Of a stretch of DNA of 64,000 bases, positions 33,950 through 46,000 are shown piece after piece; position 1 is the stretch's first letter, and each line of letters opens with the position of its first letter. Made by a program: the position numbers and the translations under genes. Source of the stretch: Cymodocea nodosa. Lineage: Eukaryota; Streptophyta; Magnoliopsida; Alismatales; Cymodoceaceae. Below the pieces are notes generated by a model. That model was given only the letters and a program-made list of their open reading frames with translations, was not told where the DNA came from and made no database searches. The stretch is taken from the NCBI GenBank assembly GCA_036874045.1, contig CM072344.1, positions 13,736,501 to 13,800,500 on the forward strand. Reading direction: 5' to 3'.

Positions 33950-34510
33950 GATGTGAATTTTTTTCAACACTCCTCCTTACTTGCGGCTTATTTATATGCC
34001 TACAAGCATCTTATCAACGAATGTGCGTGACTTTATTTTGATGTCATCATATGAAATTTCAACTTCAAATAAACTGATTATTAATATTAATGAATGCATG
34101 TATGTGAATTTGCTCTAATATCATGTAAAATTTTAACAACTCAAAATAAATTAATTATGAGTAAAGGGATCCATGATCATATAAGTTTATTCAGCTTCAG
34201 TTCCTATTTTAGTTATTGTGAGACTTTTCCAACACTCTTCCTTTTCTTTATAGCTTATTTATATCATGTGAAATTTTAACTAACTCATTCAGGTTTAGCT
34301 CCTATTTTAGTTAGCCTAAGACTTTTCCAATATTCTCCTAGCTTATTTATATATGCCTATAAGTATATTATGAATAGATGTGCGTAAATGTACTTTGATG
34401 CCATACGACATTTTAATTCAAAACAAATTGATTATGAGTAAAGGAGATCCATCATCATGCAAGTTCAAGCTCAATCTCTATTTTAGTCAATGCATGAACA
34501 CTTTTCCAGC
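33950..34510 (+). repeat. Degenerate tandem repeat upstream of AMT1
   Basis: The phrases ACTTTTCCAACACTC, TAGCTTATTTATAT, GATGTGCGTAA.T.TACTTTGATG, AAATTAATTATGAGTAAAGG and GATCCAT.ATCAT recur two to four times in the same order, with units of roughly 110-300 bp. Confidence 0.6.
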
Positions 34511-35570
34511 ATTGGTAGGCGTCCTCAAAGATGGAATCTTTAGAAACGTAAAGGGGAGAAAACAAAAGGAATCATACGTGAAGGGCGGCAACAGTGCAGA
34601 CAAAGCAAAATATACTTGTAATCGTCGCTTGTTAGATTCAACAACGTGAAGATCACATGCTCCTTCCAAATTTGGACTAAAAACAAAAAGAAGAAGATTA
34701 AATTAAGATTCCATCAGCCGATCCGCTAAGAGATTAAGCAAACACTAATATTCCAAGCCGTTGACTTCGCCGATAGAGATGTGTTGATTAATTTAAGTAA
34801 TTTACGTACGCAATCAATTCTCTCGGAACCAATCTTGTTAACCCTTGATGATCTCAAAATGATGAATACTAAACTAATTGAATCATTGAGGAAAATGAGT
34901 TAATTTATTTTCCACATTTTCTTCTTGCAATGTTGGAGCTCTTTCCAGAGAAGAAATATTTGCTTGTATTACCATGAAAGAAAAAAAAAAAAAAAAAAAA
35001 ACTAATCACTGCAAAATTTAAAGAGAACTCACCACAATTAATTAATTACCTTTTTTAATTGAACGGCGTCTTTTAAATATTCACGATCGAAAGGACTACT
35101 AGTATCACAAAAGCTTAATTTTCTGCAATCATGGCGCAATTAGCATGCTCGTCTCGATCGTATTAAAGGAAAAATAAAAAGCTAACATCTTTATCGTCAG
35201 GCGCGATCGATGTTTTAGCGAAATGTTTAAATATCATGATCGGTCTACCGATGTTTAAATATCCGACGTCCCTTTCGTTCCAGTCGGCAACGGGAGGAGG
35301 ACGACGACGATCCGTGAAACCCGACCCAAAGCTTTGTTTTCGGATTCCCATGGAATCTACTTAAATTCGAATCCGAACGATTCACTTCCGACATTTATAT
35401 CATTTTTCCCAATTCTTCGCTTCATACATGAGTTTGATTTGAGTTGAAAATATTATAAGTATTCATCTTATAGGCTCTTTTATAGAATTTTACCGCCTGT
35501 TTACAGGGTGGTGACCAAAAAATAAAAGGCATCTTATAGTTTAATTATATTAAATTTAAATCTATTACAG
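34511..35570. other. Spacer and distal upstream region of AMT1
   Basis: A poly(A) tract lies at about 34980-35000. At 35163-35351 a minus frame of 62 codons is open, but it does not look like a known protein. Confidence 0.35.
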
Positions 35571-35655
35571 ATAAAGATTACGTTTAAAATAAATAAAAGA
35601 AATAGATACTTATTTTTATGTAATCCTTGTATTGATAGATTTTAAATTAATATAT
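35571..35655 (+). repeat. Left member of a repeat pair flanking AMT1
   Basis: ATAAAGATTACGTTTAAA (35571-35588) and ATTGATAGATTTTAAATTAA (from 35631) recur in the same order and orientation downstream of AMT1 at 38298-38395. Confidence 0.7.
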
Positions 35656-35824
35656 TTAAAATTTTAGTGTTTTTTTTTTTTGAGAAAGCTAAGATTTAAT
35701 TTTCTCGTATGTTTTAAATCTTAATTTCTAGAAATTTTGAAAGAAAGAGATGATGAAAGATTCTTTAATCATTTATGTAATGATCTTGTGTTGAAAATCT
35801 TAGCGATCGTTTGCTTTTTCCCTT

Positions 35825-35832
35825 TATATAAA
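35825..35832 (+). promoter_or_regulatory. Probable TATA box of AMT1
   Basis: TATATAAA lies 70 bp before the preferred ATG at 35902 and is followed by a GC-richer leader. This position would put the transcription start near 35860, downstream of the earlier in-frame ATG at 35737, and so supports the start at 35902. Confidence 0.6.
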
Positions 35833-35901
35833 TGCAGGCCGGACTACCGACGCGCCATTCATCAATTCCGATCGGTCCGGTGCATCGAACAGCGAGCAAA
35901 C

Positions 35902-36939
35902 ATGCGTCGATCGATACTCTTCTGTGCCTTCTTCTTCCTATGTCTTCTGCCTTCCTCATGCACGGCGGAGGAGAAGAAGCAGAAGACTTGCACAGCCTCT
36001 CTGGCTCCGGCGAATCTTTCCGACACGGCCGTCACGTTGCTCTGCGACCGCTTCGACAACATCGATGGGAAGTTCACGGACGCCAAACACGCCGTGGACA
36101 CCACCTACCTTCTCTTCTCCACCTACCTGGTGTTCGCCATGCAGCTGGGCTTCGCGATGCTCTGTGCTGGTTGTGTCCAGCACAAGAACTACATGAACCT
36201 GCTGCTGACCAATTTGCTCGACGCGGTGTCCGGCGGAATCTCGTACTACCTCTTCGGATTCGCCTTCGCCTACGGAGCGCCGTCGAACGAGTTCATCGGG
36301 AAACAGTTCTTTGGGTTGAAGGAGATACCCACAGAAGACTTTGACTACTCCTTCTTCATCTTCCAGTGGGCCTTCGCCATCGCCACCGCCGGGATCACGT
36401 CGGGGTCGATTGCGGAGAGGACCCAGTTCGTCTCCTACCTAATCTACTCCTCCTTCCTCACCGGCTTTGTGTACCCAATCGTCGCTCACTGGTTCTGGTC
36501 TGCCGATGGGTGGGCGAGTCCCTTCAGGGAGACCAAACTCCTCTTCAACACTGGGTCCATCGACTTCGCAGGTTCGGGCGTCGTGCACATCGTTGGCGGC
36601 GTGGCCGGCTTCTGGGGTGCTTGGATTGAGGGCCCTAGGTTGGGGCGATTTGCGGGCGAACGTAAACCGATCCCTGGACACAACCCAGCTTTCATCGTCC
36701 TCGGCACTCTACTGCTCTGGTTCGGATGGTTCGGTTTCAACCCTGGCTCCTTCGCTGTCATATCCACTACCTACAAGGATCCCGGCCACTTCTACGGACA
36801 GTGGTCCGCGGTTGGTCGCACCGCCGTCACCACCACCATCTCTGCCTGCTCCTCCGGCCTCACCACCCTCTTCGTCAAGCGCTTAATGGGTGATCACTGG
36901 AACGTCGCCGCCGTCTGCAACGGGCTCTTAGGTACATAC

Positions 36940-36971
<32 letters not shown>

Positions 36972-37556
36972 TTATAGCTTCAAATTCTGATACGTCGATG
37001 TACGCATGCAGGTGGTTTGGTGGGCGTGACGGCCGGGTGCTCGGTGGTGGAGCCATGGGCAGCCATCGTGTCTGGGGTGGTTTCAGCCATCGTGTTGATG
37101 GGCTTCAACCTGCTGGCAGAGAAGATCGAGTACGACGACCCACTGGAGGCGGCGCAGCTCCACGCCGGCTGTGGGATATGGGGGATCATCTTCACCGGCC
37201 TGTTCGCGAAGAAGCAGTACGTGCACGAGATCTACGGAGAGGGCAGACCCTACGGACTCTTCATGGGTGGCGGCGGCAAGCTGCTGGCAGCTCAGGTCGT
37301 CCAGGTGCTATCCACCATTGGATGGGTGAGCGTCACCATGGGCCCCCTCTTCTTCTTGCTGAAGAGGGTCGGAATCCTTCGTATGAAGCAGTCGGACGAG
37401 GATCACGGCGTGGACCGAACCTACCACGGGGCGTCATACATCTACGACTACCACGACGAGCAGCAACGACAGCTGAAGCTGCTGCAGGACCAGCAGGAGA
37501 GGCAAGACCACCTGCCGGCCGTGGGAAATTTCGACAAGAAGGCCGACCGTGTGTAG
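35902..37556 (+). CDS. Ammonium transporter 1 family protein
   Basis: This is a plasma-membrane protein that imports ammonium as a trimer. Exons 35902-36931 and 37012-37556 join in frame inside NGLLG|GLVG, giving 524 residues with about eleven hydrophobic segments. The family signature [20 protein letters not shown] and the phrase [13 protein letters not shown] are present, as are the paired pore histidines H196 (PIVAHWFW) and H394 ([10 protein letters not shown]). The C-terminal tail carries DRTYHG, whose Thr (T480) corresponds to the phosphorylated regulatory Thr of AMT1 proteins. I chose the Met at 35902 because of the TATA box; the frame is open to 35737. The first 25 residues ([19 protein letters not shown]) look like a signal peptide and are extra relative to most AMT1 proteins. 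Many AMT1 genes lack introns; this one has an 80-bp intron rich in (CATA)n and (TA)n. Confidence 0.95.
36932..37011 (+). other. 80-bp intron of AMT1 with a microsatellite
   Basis: Donor G|GTACATAC and acceptor TGCAG|GTGG restore the reading frame across the conserved NGLLGG region. The intron begins with (CATA)n followed by (TA)n. It is near the lower size limit for plant introns. Confidence 0.85.
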
Positions 37557-38297
37557 CTCCGCCGCTCCCGTACATCGTCGCCGTCGACGTCGGAGGTCAT
37601 TTCGTGGTCCAAATGAATCGTGGTCTGATTCAATTCTGCTTGGCTTGATGTTTGCGAAAGCTCGTGATTAATACCAGCGTGTGCTATTCATATTATTATT
37701 AAGAAACATCGTTAATTCTTGGGTGCTTACATGAAATTTGTAATCTTAGTACATATGGGTCGATTAAATCATTGTGGTTTGTTTGTGTTTGAATGCACTT
37801 ATTGTTAATAGTGGGTTAATTACTTGCGGATGGATGCATTGTTTACATATGTCTGTGAGCATGCATGATATATATGTTGTTGTTTAAGTATATATGGTGT
37901 GTAAAATAAAATAATCTTGTCTAATGGGTAGATTAATTAGGTGATTGCATGAATTTCTTGGTAATTAGGTTGATTAATGTAATTTCTTTGTATACGTATA
38001 TATGCTACCCGTCACTGTGTACTTTACATTCGTTTAGATGTGCAATGTATTTAATATATGTAGTTGTCTGCAATCTTATATACAAAGGATTTCCAGAGAT
38101 AACAATCACAAGTTAATTTGAGTCTGATTATTTGTTGTGTTTTAAATATCAAGGGCAAGGCTTTCTACCTAGTTTCTGATTTCAACTCATTTTAAAATAA
38201 TAAAAAAAGAGAAAATGTGGTTATAAATTCTTGTAACTAAAAATACTGTAAGTGTTCATTTTACCATTTAAATACATTATCTTAAAATTTATTAACA
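37557..38297. other. 3' flank of AMT1
   Basis: This stretch probably includes the 3' UTR. An AATAAA-like phrase (AAAATAAAATAATC) lies near 37903. No further gene was recognised. Confidence 0.4.
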
Positions 38298-38395
38298 ATA
38301 AAGATTACGTTTAAAGTAAACAGATATTTCTTCTTTGCAAATATTAATTTGTTTCAAGTACAAATTTCATCATTGATAGATTTTAAATTAATATA
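38298..38395 (+). repeat. Right member of the repeat pair flanking AMT1
   Basis: ATAAAGATTACGTTTAAA (38298-38315) and ATTGATAGATTTTAAATTAA (from 38372) match 35571-35655 in the same order. Confidence 0.7.
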
Positions 38396-38599
38396 CGTAA
38401 ACCATAAGATGGATACCTATAATATTTTTAGCTGCAACTATATATCTACAACATTAAACTCAACAAAATTACTTTTAAATCTATCTTATGAGAAGCAACA
38501 AAATCACCACTTGTTTTTTGCGTAGAGAGCTAGAAACAAAATCTATTCCATAAAAGTAGAGATGTTTTGACTCCAATCTTATAATATCTTTCCATGTAT

Positions 38600-39890
38600 C
38601 CCATCAATCTCAGTGAAATGGCATTATACATGATTAACTAACAATTAAGTGCATATGAAAAAATAATATCAATGGGGAAATATAGGAAATCCTCTATACA
38701 GATGAACTAGGAATCTTGTATCTCCAACCTTGGATCCTTCCATTTACCTCATTGATCACAACATTTGATGTGATACATGCATGATTGGTTATTGGATGCA
38801 TATGTAAAAACATATAATTAGTGGAGATAGAATGAATACAAGAAAATACAAGAGATCCCCACCCTCCTTAGAGCAGGAATCTTACGCCTTCTCCAACCCT
38901 ATTCTCTTTCATGTACTCTATCAACCATAATGTCATTAGAGTAGGAATCTTCTGTGCCCAACTTTATTTTCTTCACGTACCCATCAACCACAATGTGTTG
39001 GTATGGTATGTGATTGTTGGGTACATATGGCAAAATGACATGGTGGGGACATAATATTGCATTGGTAACTCCAATTGGCTTCTTTCATGCACTTTACCAA
39101 TCATGATGCATTAGTGTGGTATATGATTGACTATTGGGTACATATATATGGTAGAGGTTTATTGTTCAGGACAAAAATCCCCTCCTCCATATAAATTAGG
39201 AGGTGTTTATGCATTTACAAAATAATAGAAAAAATAAAATAAAATATCATAGAAAATGATGAAAATTAAAATGACAAAAAATAATAATAAATTAGTAAAA
39301 AATCAAGATATTTGTGCACAAAATAAAAAATGATGAAATTTGAAATACATGTATTTGTACACAGAAGAGAAAATGACAAAAAATCATAGAATATAAAATA
39401 TATATGTTTATTTATAAAATAAAAAATGATGAAATTAATAAATTAAATATTTTTTGTATTTATTTATAAGATAGAGAATAATAAAATTTGTCGTAGATAA
39501 TATAAGATAGAGTCATTTGTGACAATAGTTACAATATAAATATATTTCACAAATATTTATTGTTCTACACATCTCTTATAATATTAATTCTCATCTACTA
39601 AAGACATAAACAATTTTCATATTAAAATTACATGCTACTAATATAATATGTGATAATTCATATTTTCTTTTCCTTCATTTTCGAAGATCAAAAGGTTGAA
39701 AAATAAAAGAAAATTTTTCTTATATATAGGAGAAAAATGATGGAATTCTTTGAAAACTCTTTTGATACACAAATACTTAAAAAATGATGGGAACATTTTC
39801 TAGGTGTACAAACATCTCCTTAATATACGTTGGTGTGACATATGATTAGATATTGGATACATATGACAAAATGATATTGACCAGTGGGGA
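38600..39890. repeat. Degenerate satellite, interrupted by a MITE
   Basis: Units contain TATGATT..(T/A)ATTGG(G/A)TACATATG, followed by GCAAAATGA(C/T)AT, then GTGGGGA, AATCTT or ATCTCC phrases, and TTTCATGTAC.C.ATCAACCA.AATG. The GGGTACATATG-like core is seen near 38640, 38800, 39030, 39140 and 39860, so the last unit lies on the other side of the MITE at 39199-39819. Spacings are irregular (about 110-230 bp without the MITE). Confidence 0.6.
39199..39819. mobile_element. Tourist-like MITE, copy 2
   Basis: 621 bp with terminal inverted repeats (GGAGGTGTTTATGCATTTA on the left, GGAGATGTTTGTACACCTAG on the right in reverse complement) and a perfect TTA target duplication (39196-39198, 39820-39822). 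It is the sister of 22474-23142. There is no transposase. The insertion splits a satellite array, so it is younger than the array. Confidence 0.87.
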
Positions 39891-39899
39891 TAGGAAAAT

Positions 39900-40750
39900 G
39901 GAGACAAGATATATACATCTCCTCCCCTATCGGTGACTCAAGAAATTTGTAAGCACAGGGTAGAACAAATTTCCCTTCTTCCCTTCTATTTAAAGAAATC
40001 GTTTGCTACAAAATTCAAGGCCTTTATTGACTGCTGATCAAGATGTTTACCTAAAAAGCAACTGCAAAGCATTGATTGCTGATCAAGCTGTTTAGTTCAT
40101 CCAAAAAGTAACTGCAAATCTCAATAAAATGCTACCTAGCTATCTATGATGATATTGGGAAGAACCCATCTTAAAAGGTCGATCTAAAACGCTATCATAA
40201 GAAACATGCATTTAAAATAGTCATTTGGAATTGATCTTCACTTACTGATAAAAAAAACACGAGCTGCACTATCGCAGTTCTGATCTCCGTGATTTTCCCT
40301 TCAAAGAAAAGCTTTGAACTGCAAATCAAAAACAATATGCATGATGTACCTCATTTACATATATATACAACTAATCCACTTTTGTGAGAAGATCACGCTG
40401 ATTAGATATAAATCATCGACAAACTAAGACCTGAACAATTTTGTCTAGAATTATGTACCATGAAAAGATGTCCATTCACTTCACAACTCCATGTCCACAA
40501 CATTGGCCAACTTGTTGGGATGATTGAGAAACTTTAATGGTTAGAAATCTTCAACAAAGATGCAACCTTTGTCCTCCTAGATTACATTGGATAATCTCCC
40601 ACCTAAGAGGGAATCCAAGTAGAACACTCCCATCTTAACAAGACCAATATATTCCTTTCTGGAAGCCATCATGATTATTCATCACTCAAGGTTTTCGACT
40701 GTGTTGGTGTCCGTCACAGACTCAGCGCCCCATGACTAGTTCTCGTATAA
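39900..40750. other. Spacer, no gene seen
   Basis: Mixed-composition sequence. The phrase GATTGCTGATCAAG.TGTTTA occurs twice near 40033-40095. No recognisable gene. Confidence 0.35.
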
Positions 40751-40754
40751 ATTA

Positions 40755-42595
40755 GACATGTCAATGGATCTTATCTTATTGATCAAACACGACTTAACTT
40801 GTACCTGGTACTCTTTGGTTTGATCGTATCACGTTGAGAAGGGTAAGGTGACAACTTGAATATAACCCATAACCTCTGGTCCATTCATATTATATTGGTG
40901 AACAAAACGATTAGATTATATTATGTTTTACACATACTTTTTAATGTATTGATTGTAAAATGGATATACCGAGATTTATAAAATCTATACTAAATTTAGC
41001 ATACCAAAGTCTCTAACGTGCCTAAACAAAGTGATATTAATATAACTTGAGTCTACCAAACAAGAGAGCTTGGCGTGTTCCAAAAAAACATATCGTGCCA
41101 GTCAGTTAATTGTATAATTTAACCAAGTTAAACCTTGCAGACACAATGAGGTCTTACTCAATTAACATCTTTGATACAAACACCTCAAGTTAAACCAGCT
41201 TACCAATTCCTTCTTCTTTCACAACGCTTTCAAAGTCCAGTTTTGTCTCAACCATCATACTTTGAATCTTCCTCACATCGAAGGTGGAGTTGGATGTCCA
41301 AGAGACGTACGTACCCACAAGGAAGGGTTTTGTCACGGAGTTGGTGGAACGCGGGAGACTTTCAAAAACACATGCACGAAAGGAAAGCGAGCAAAATCAA
41401 GAAAATATCTTTCCAAAAGCAAGAAACTATTAATTAGTGATCAAATAAAATATCTTTTCGGCAAAGGAAAGTTATTTCTGGCCCAATCCTACCTCATGTT
41501 TTTCTGCAACCCTCGAGTTGTACCATTTTATAACTGTTGAGCTACGACCGATTGAATTAAAAAAAAAAAAATTAGCTCTCTTTTTTTGATTTATAGTTGC
41601 ATTTTGTTAGCTGGTGACAAAATGCAATGAGGTTTTTGTATTTTAATTTAAAACTTATCTCTTTAAAATAATTTTACAATTTTTTAAATTATTTTTTAGT
41701 CTTTTTTATAACTGTTGTGCTACAACTGATTGGTTAAAAAAAATTAGCCTATTTTTTTCTTTACAAGTAACGACTAGTTCGACAGTGACAAATTGTAATG
41801 AGGTCTCTTTATTTTAATTTAAAAGGCTATTTCTTAAAAATAGGTTTAAATTTTTTAAAGTTATTTTTAGCATTTATATTTTTAACTTTATTTAGAAAAA
41901 AGTTTTAAAACTTTTTTAAAATTATTTTTTAGTCTTTATCTTTTTAATTTTACTTAGCAAAAGTTTTTAAATTTTTGAAAATTACACATAAGTCTACCAA
42001 TGGTCTAAATTGCTGATTGAAGGTCTACTAATCATTTTAATTTCTTTCATAACATATGATCAAGTTTTAGCATTGGGAAAACATTTTAGATGAAAAAAAT
42101 TTAGGTTAAAGACAACTATTTTAGAAATTTTCGTGTACTTTCATGATAATTTGTCATCATGCTTAATAAAAAAAAATAATGATTGGATTGATGATTTTCT
42201 AAATGTAAATATTGAAGTAAGCTAAGAAGTAACTAATTCTTTTATTTTTGTAAAAATTTAATTTTTTCTTTATTATGCATTTTTTTCTTTCTTATGTATT
42301 TTTTGCAAGGTTTATCATTTGCAATGCATTTTAAAATTTAAACTTTAATGAAGAAAAAATTCATTATTTTTTTAAAATCTAATTTTTAAAATTTATTATC
42401 TTATAATACTGTAACAATGAACAAATTAACATGATTTAACATGGTAAGTCCACACAATACGACACGATTAAGTCAGATTATGCGTAAGCTACACCATTAG
42501 CCATTTGGGCAAACAAAGCACAACACAAACAGTGTTAAACATGAATCGATTCGTATCGAACCAACAAGATTAACATATATAATCTATAATTATCA
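40755..42595. mobile_element. Possible hAT-like or composite repeat remnant
   Basis: The left part starts AGACATGTCAATGG. Both ends hold repeated words such as ACACGA(C/T)TTAA, TCGTATC and CAACACGA-like phrases (40770-40860; 42430-42560), reminiscent of the ends of plant miniature hAT-type elements. Similar words occur near 52390-52480 and 52690-52860. No clear inverted repeat or target duplication could be fixed. Confidence 0.25.
41527..41880 (+). repeat. About 178-bp tandem duplication
   Basis: Two copies begin TTTATAACTGTTG(A/T)GCTAC(G/A)AC, at about 41527 and 41706. Each continues with an A run, TTAGC.C..TTTTTTT, TGACAAA.TG.AATGAGGT and TTATTTTTAGTC-like ends. Confidence 0.7.
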
Positions 42596-43052
42596 TTATC
42601 ACCTTGCGACAGAGATACACCTAGCTTGCACAAAAATGAAAAGCCAATGCTTTCTTAAGCTGCCATCAATGCATAATCATTGAAAACAATTGTTGAATGT
42701 ACGCTGATAATGTCTTAATCAGGCAGTCAAATACACGATTATGATAATTTTAACCGAGTGCATTGGCTTCTATTTCGTACATTCGATATACATCAGATAA
42801 GATCAATACATTGTCCACTGTTGCGGTGAAAAATGAAATGATGTATTTAATTTAATGCCTCTATATCCAAAATAATAACATTAAGCTAGAAAAACATGAC
42901 ATAAATTCCTATTTACAGAACGAAAGCTGTATATGACATCCGGATGCCCCATCAAGGAGACCTCATAGTGGAACAAACAGTTACCACTCTGCCCAATTAA
43001 AAAACCAAGGTTGTAAAAATTGCATCTGAACAAGAGTAGCGTATTATAATAG
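42596..43052. other. 3' flank of the RIN13-like gene
   Basis: AT-rich sequence that probably includes the 3' UTR of the minus-strand gene. No other gene was recognised. Confidence 0.4.
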
Positions 43053-46000
43053 CTACAAGCCATTCCAATCCACCTCAAAATCAAAGACGAAGGGTTCTGG
43101 TGAAGGCAAACCAGGAGGCATATCTGGTTCATGGAAAATCTCTTTCGAAGCACTCCTGTAAATAGACATCCAATCTCCACCGAGGACATCTACTGATCCA
43201 AAATCACAATTTTCAACGGGCGATATCTGGGATTTTACCAGTGGCATATGGGATAAATTGTTTAATGAAGTGTCATTCACATGGGACGAATTCAAGCTTG
43301 CTGTGACTGAACTTTCAACAGGATTTGTGTCTGACCCTGGATTATTTTGAGAAGAAGACGGACTACGCAGATCAGATTCAAATGATGTCGTACAAGACGG
43401 GCTACCTGTCAAATTAATCTTCCTGTGTTGAGAGTCAGGAATACAAACCAGATCATCATTCTGGACCTGTGGAATATTCCAACCAGAAGTAAGCATTCCA
43501 TCTGGGGAGGAATCTGTATTAGACTCCAGACGTGAAAATACATCCTCAAAACTCTGCAAGTTAGCATCTTTTTCTGATATTACCGATGGGCACTGATTAT
43601 TCATCTCATGCTGTGGGCCACAACCACGAGGACTTTGAGATGCCACTGCTGGTCGATGCCGATTCTTATGTGGTGTTCTCCTGACCATTGTATTGTTTGC
43701 AATCAGAACTTGCTGAGCACTATGTTCATTACTGCTGGGAAAATATCGTCCTGAGGTACAAGACCTTTTAAAAATTGGAGATGGAAATGATCGAGGTGGC
43801 AAAATCCTAGTATGTTTTTCTCTGTGGGCTGCATGATTTGGAGTCAACATACGGGATCTGGAGGTTCTTGGGGCACAATGGATTGTTGGCTGCTGATTGT
43901 ATCTTTGACTTATTAAAGAGGTGCTAAAAGTACTACCAGAACAAGCTTGAAGCGGGCTGGATATCTGTGACTGAGAGAACGGTCTGTTGGAAAGACATGG
44001 AGGTATTCGCTCCAAGCTTCCGAACTTGTTAGATGGGGTCAAGGGGAAATTGTTGTTGTGAACCTTTTGTAAACTTGTAATATTACGTTGCCTAAAAGAT
44101 TGCCTTTGCAGCTTCCACATATGCTCCTTATCCGTTGAATGGCAATGATCAGCACTAGAAGTGCCATCACCCCAAAAAACACAAGGGGCAAGTGTGTCAC
44201 ATACATAACAATGACACTGCACAATACATGAATTAAGTCATACAAATTAGATTATTGCCTAAAAAAGCAATGCAAGATCCTAGTGTACGATGTCTACTGT
44301 GTGCTGAATAGTACAACGCAAAAACCTGACCTGGCTGCAATACCTTTCATGCGCAGTAGTGCTGAAAGGAAATGTAGCACATAAATGTCGTGGATGAGGG
44401 TAGTCTCTGCAAGCTAGCTGCAAATTGAATATGACACAAAACAATTAAAACAAACAAAGGAGCAGATAATTAAAGTAGTTATAGCTTCTATTAACAACTT
44501 AACCTCCTAGGCATCTGATCATGCAACTTGAACAACAGTACAACTTCAACAGAGCAATAGAAAGCAAGCATACTGCTCATTTATTGATAGGTTTCCACAA
44601 TTATAAGGCACCAAAGAATTCAAGTGTTTAAAGTGGGGTGCATGGGAACCTAGGCATTGTCTAGGCAATGCCAAGGCAAAACTTAAAAGAATCCTAACCA
44701 TGTTGTGCCCAACACGTGTTTGATGTAGGTGTGGCACCAGTTTAAAAGAATCTATGCTTTCTAGAGTAGTTTCAACTAATGATTTTTAACTTCCTATGCA
44801 TGATATCAATGATCAAACTACTCATACAAGTTCATCAGAGCAACATAAAAACAGCATACTGCATATTATTAATTAAGTCGTTTTTTGCCACACAGATGAT
44901 ACTATGGTATGATACTATGGTAAGAAAGAGATAACAAGAATGGCAACAATATTTCCACAGTTTTGGCCAAAAAAGCAAATAAAACATCATATAATCTAGT
45001 GTCCTACTTAGAATAGCTATCAGCATGGTGCTAATAGACAAATTAAAACCAGACAAAAGAACAAAGTCAGACAGGAAAGGGGATTATTTCTGTTAGGAAA
45101 AATCAACAAAAAAAAATATAGTTAATTGGCAGATTATTTTTCCTTTTTTTGAAGAAATGTGGATTATTTTACTTAATTTCAACAAATGAAAGATTTTTTT
45201 TGAGCAAAATAAACGAGGGAATTAACAGAACATTCAACAGATGATTTCTTAGGGATTTTAATATAAAGCAAATCACATGATACTTTTGAAATATAATATC
45301 CTTTTTAATTTATGACAGGAAATTGTGGGCTAGTCAATTATGAGTAAATCTACCATTTTTAGACAGATTATTTCCCTTAGCTGCATTGAATAAAAGGATT
45401 AGAAACACTTAATCTATGCATCCCTCTTAAATGGAGAATCAACCCAACCAGTAAAGAAACCAAAAAATTCCATCACTTGATTTGCTTCTTCGTTAGACTC
45501 AATCACTTGAGTGAACAAGCAATCAAAGCCAATTGGAATGGAAGACATATCACAATGAGAATCCTGATATTAATGTTGTCTTGCATTTTTTACAATTACG
45601 ACTCTTATTTGCATGCACAAATCTAACCAACCATTGTTACTAACTTTAAAAGGCTGAAAAGCAAACATAACAAAAACACTTCATGGTTGTTGGCATAACT
45701 TTCACATAAGATGCCCCTCTCAATGTTCACTTTTTATTTTCACCTAGCCAGCACTTTAATCAATCACTTGTGGGGCTAAAAACCTAGTTAATGAAAATTC
45801 ATCACTTAAGTTCGCATCACAAAGATGTTTGGTCAATCGAAACTATTTCCTGACATCCAAGCATTGGTAAAAATGTCACACGGTTTCCAAAACAAGAGCA
45901 AGGGACTATCGTCTAAAGAGCAGATAAGCAGTCAACTACATTGTATTTGATTTTATCTGTCCCAGTTCACCTGCAGTTCTGGACCTACATAAAAGCCTTT

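Noticed and set aside
35737-35901. In-frame ATG at 35737 as the AMT1 start
   Set aside because: The added 55 residues resemble nothing in the family, and a good TATA box at 35825 lies after this ATG.
36439-37648. Long antisense and alternate frames across AMT1
   Set aside because: They arise from the high GC content of the AMT1 exons. The AMT1 frame has clear family motifs and the others have none.
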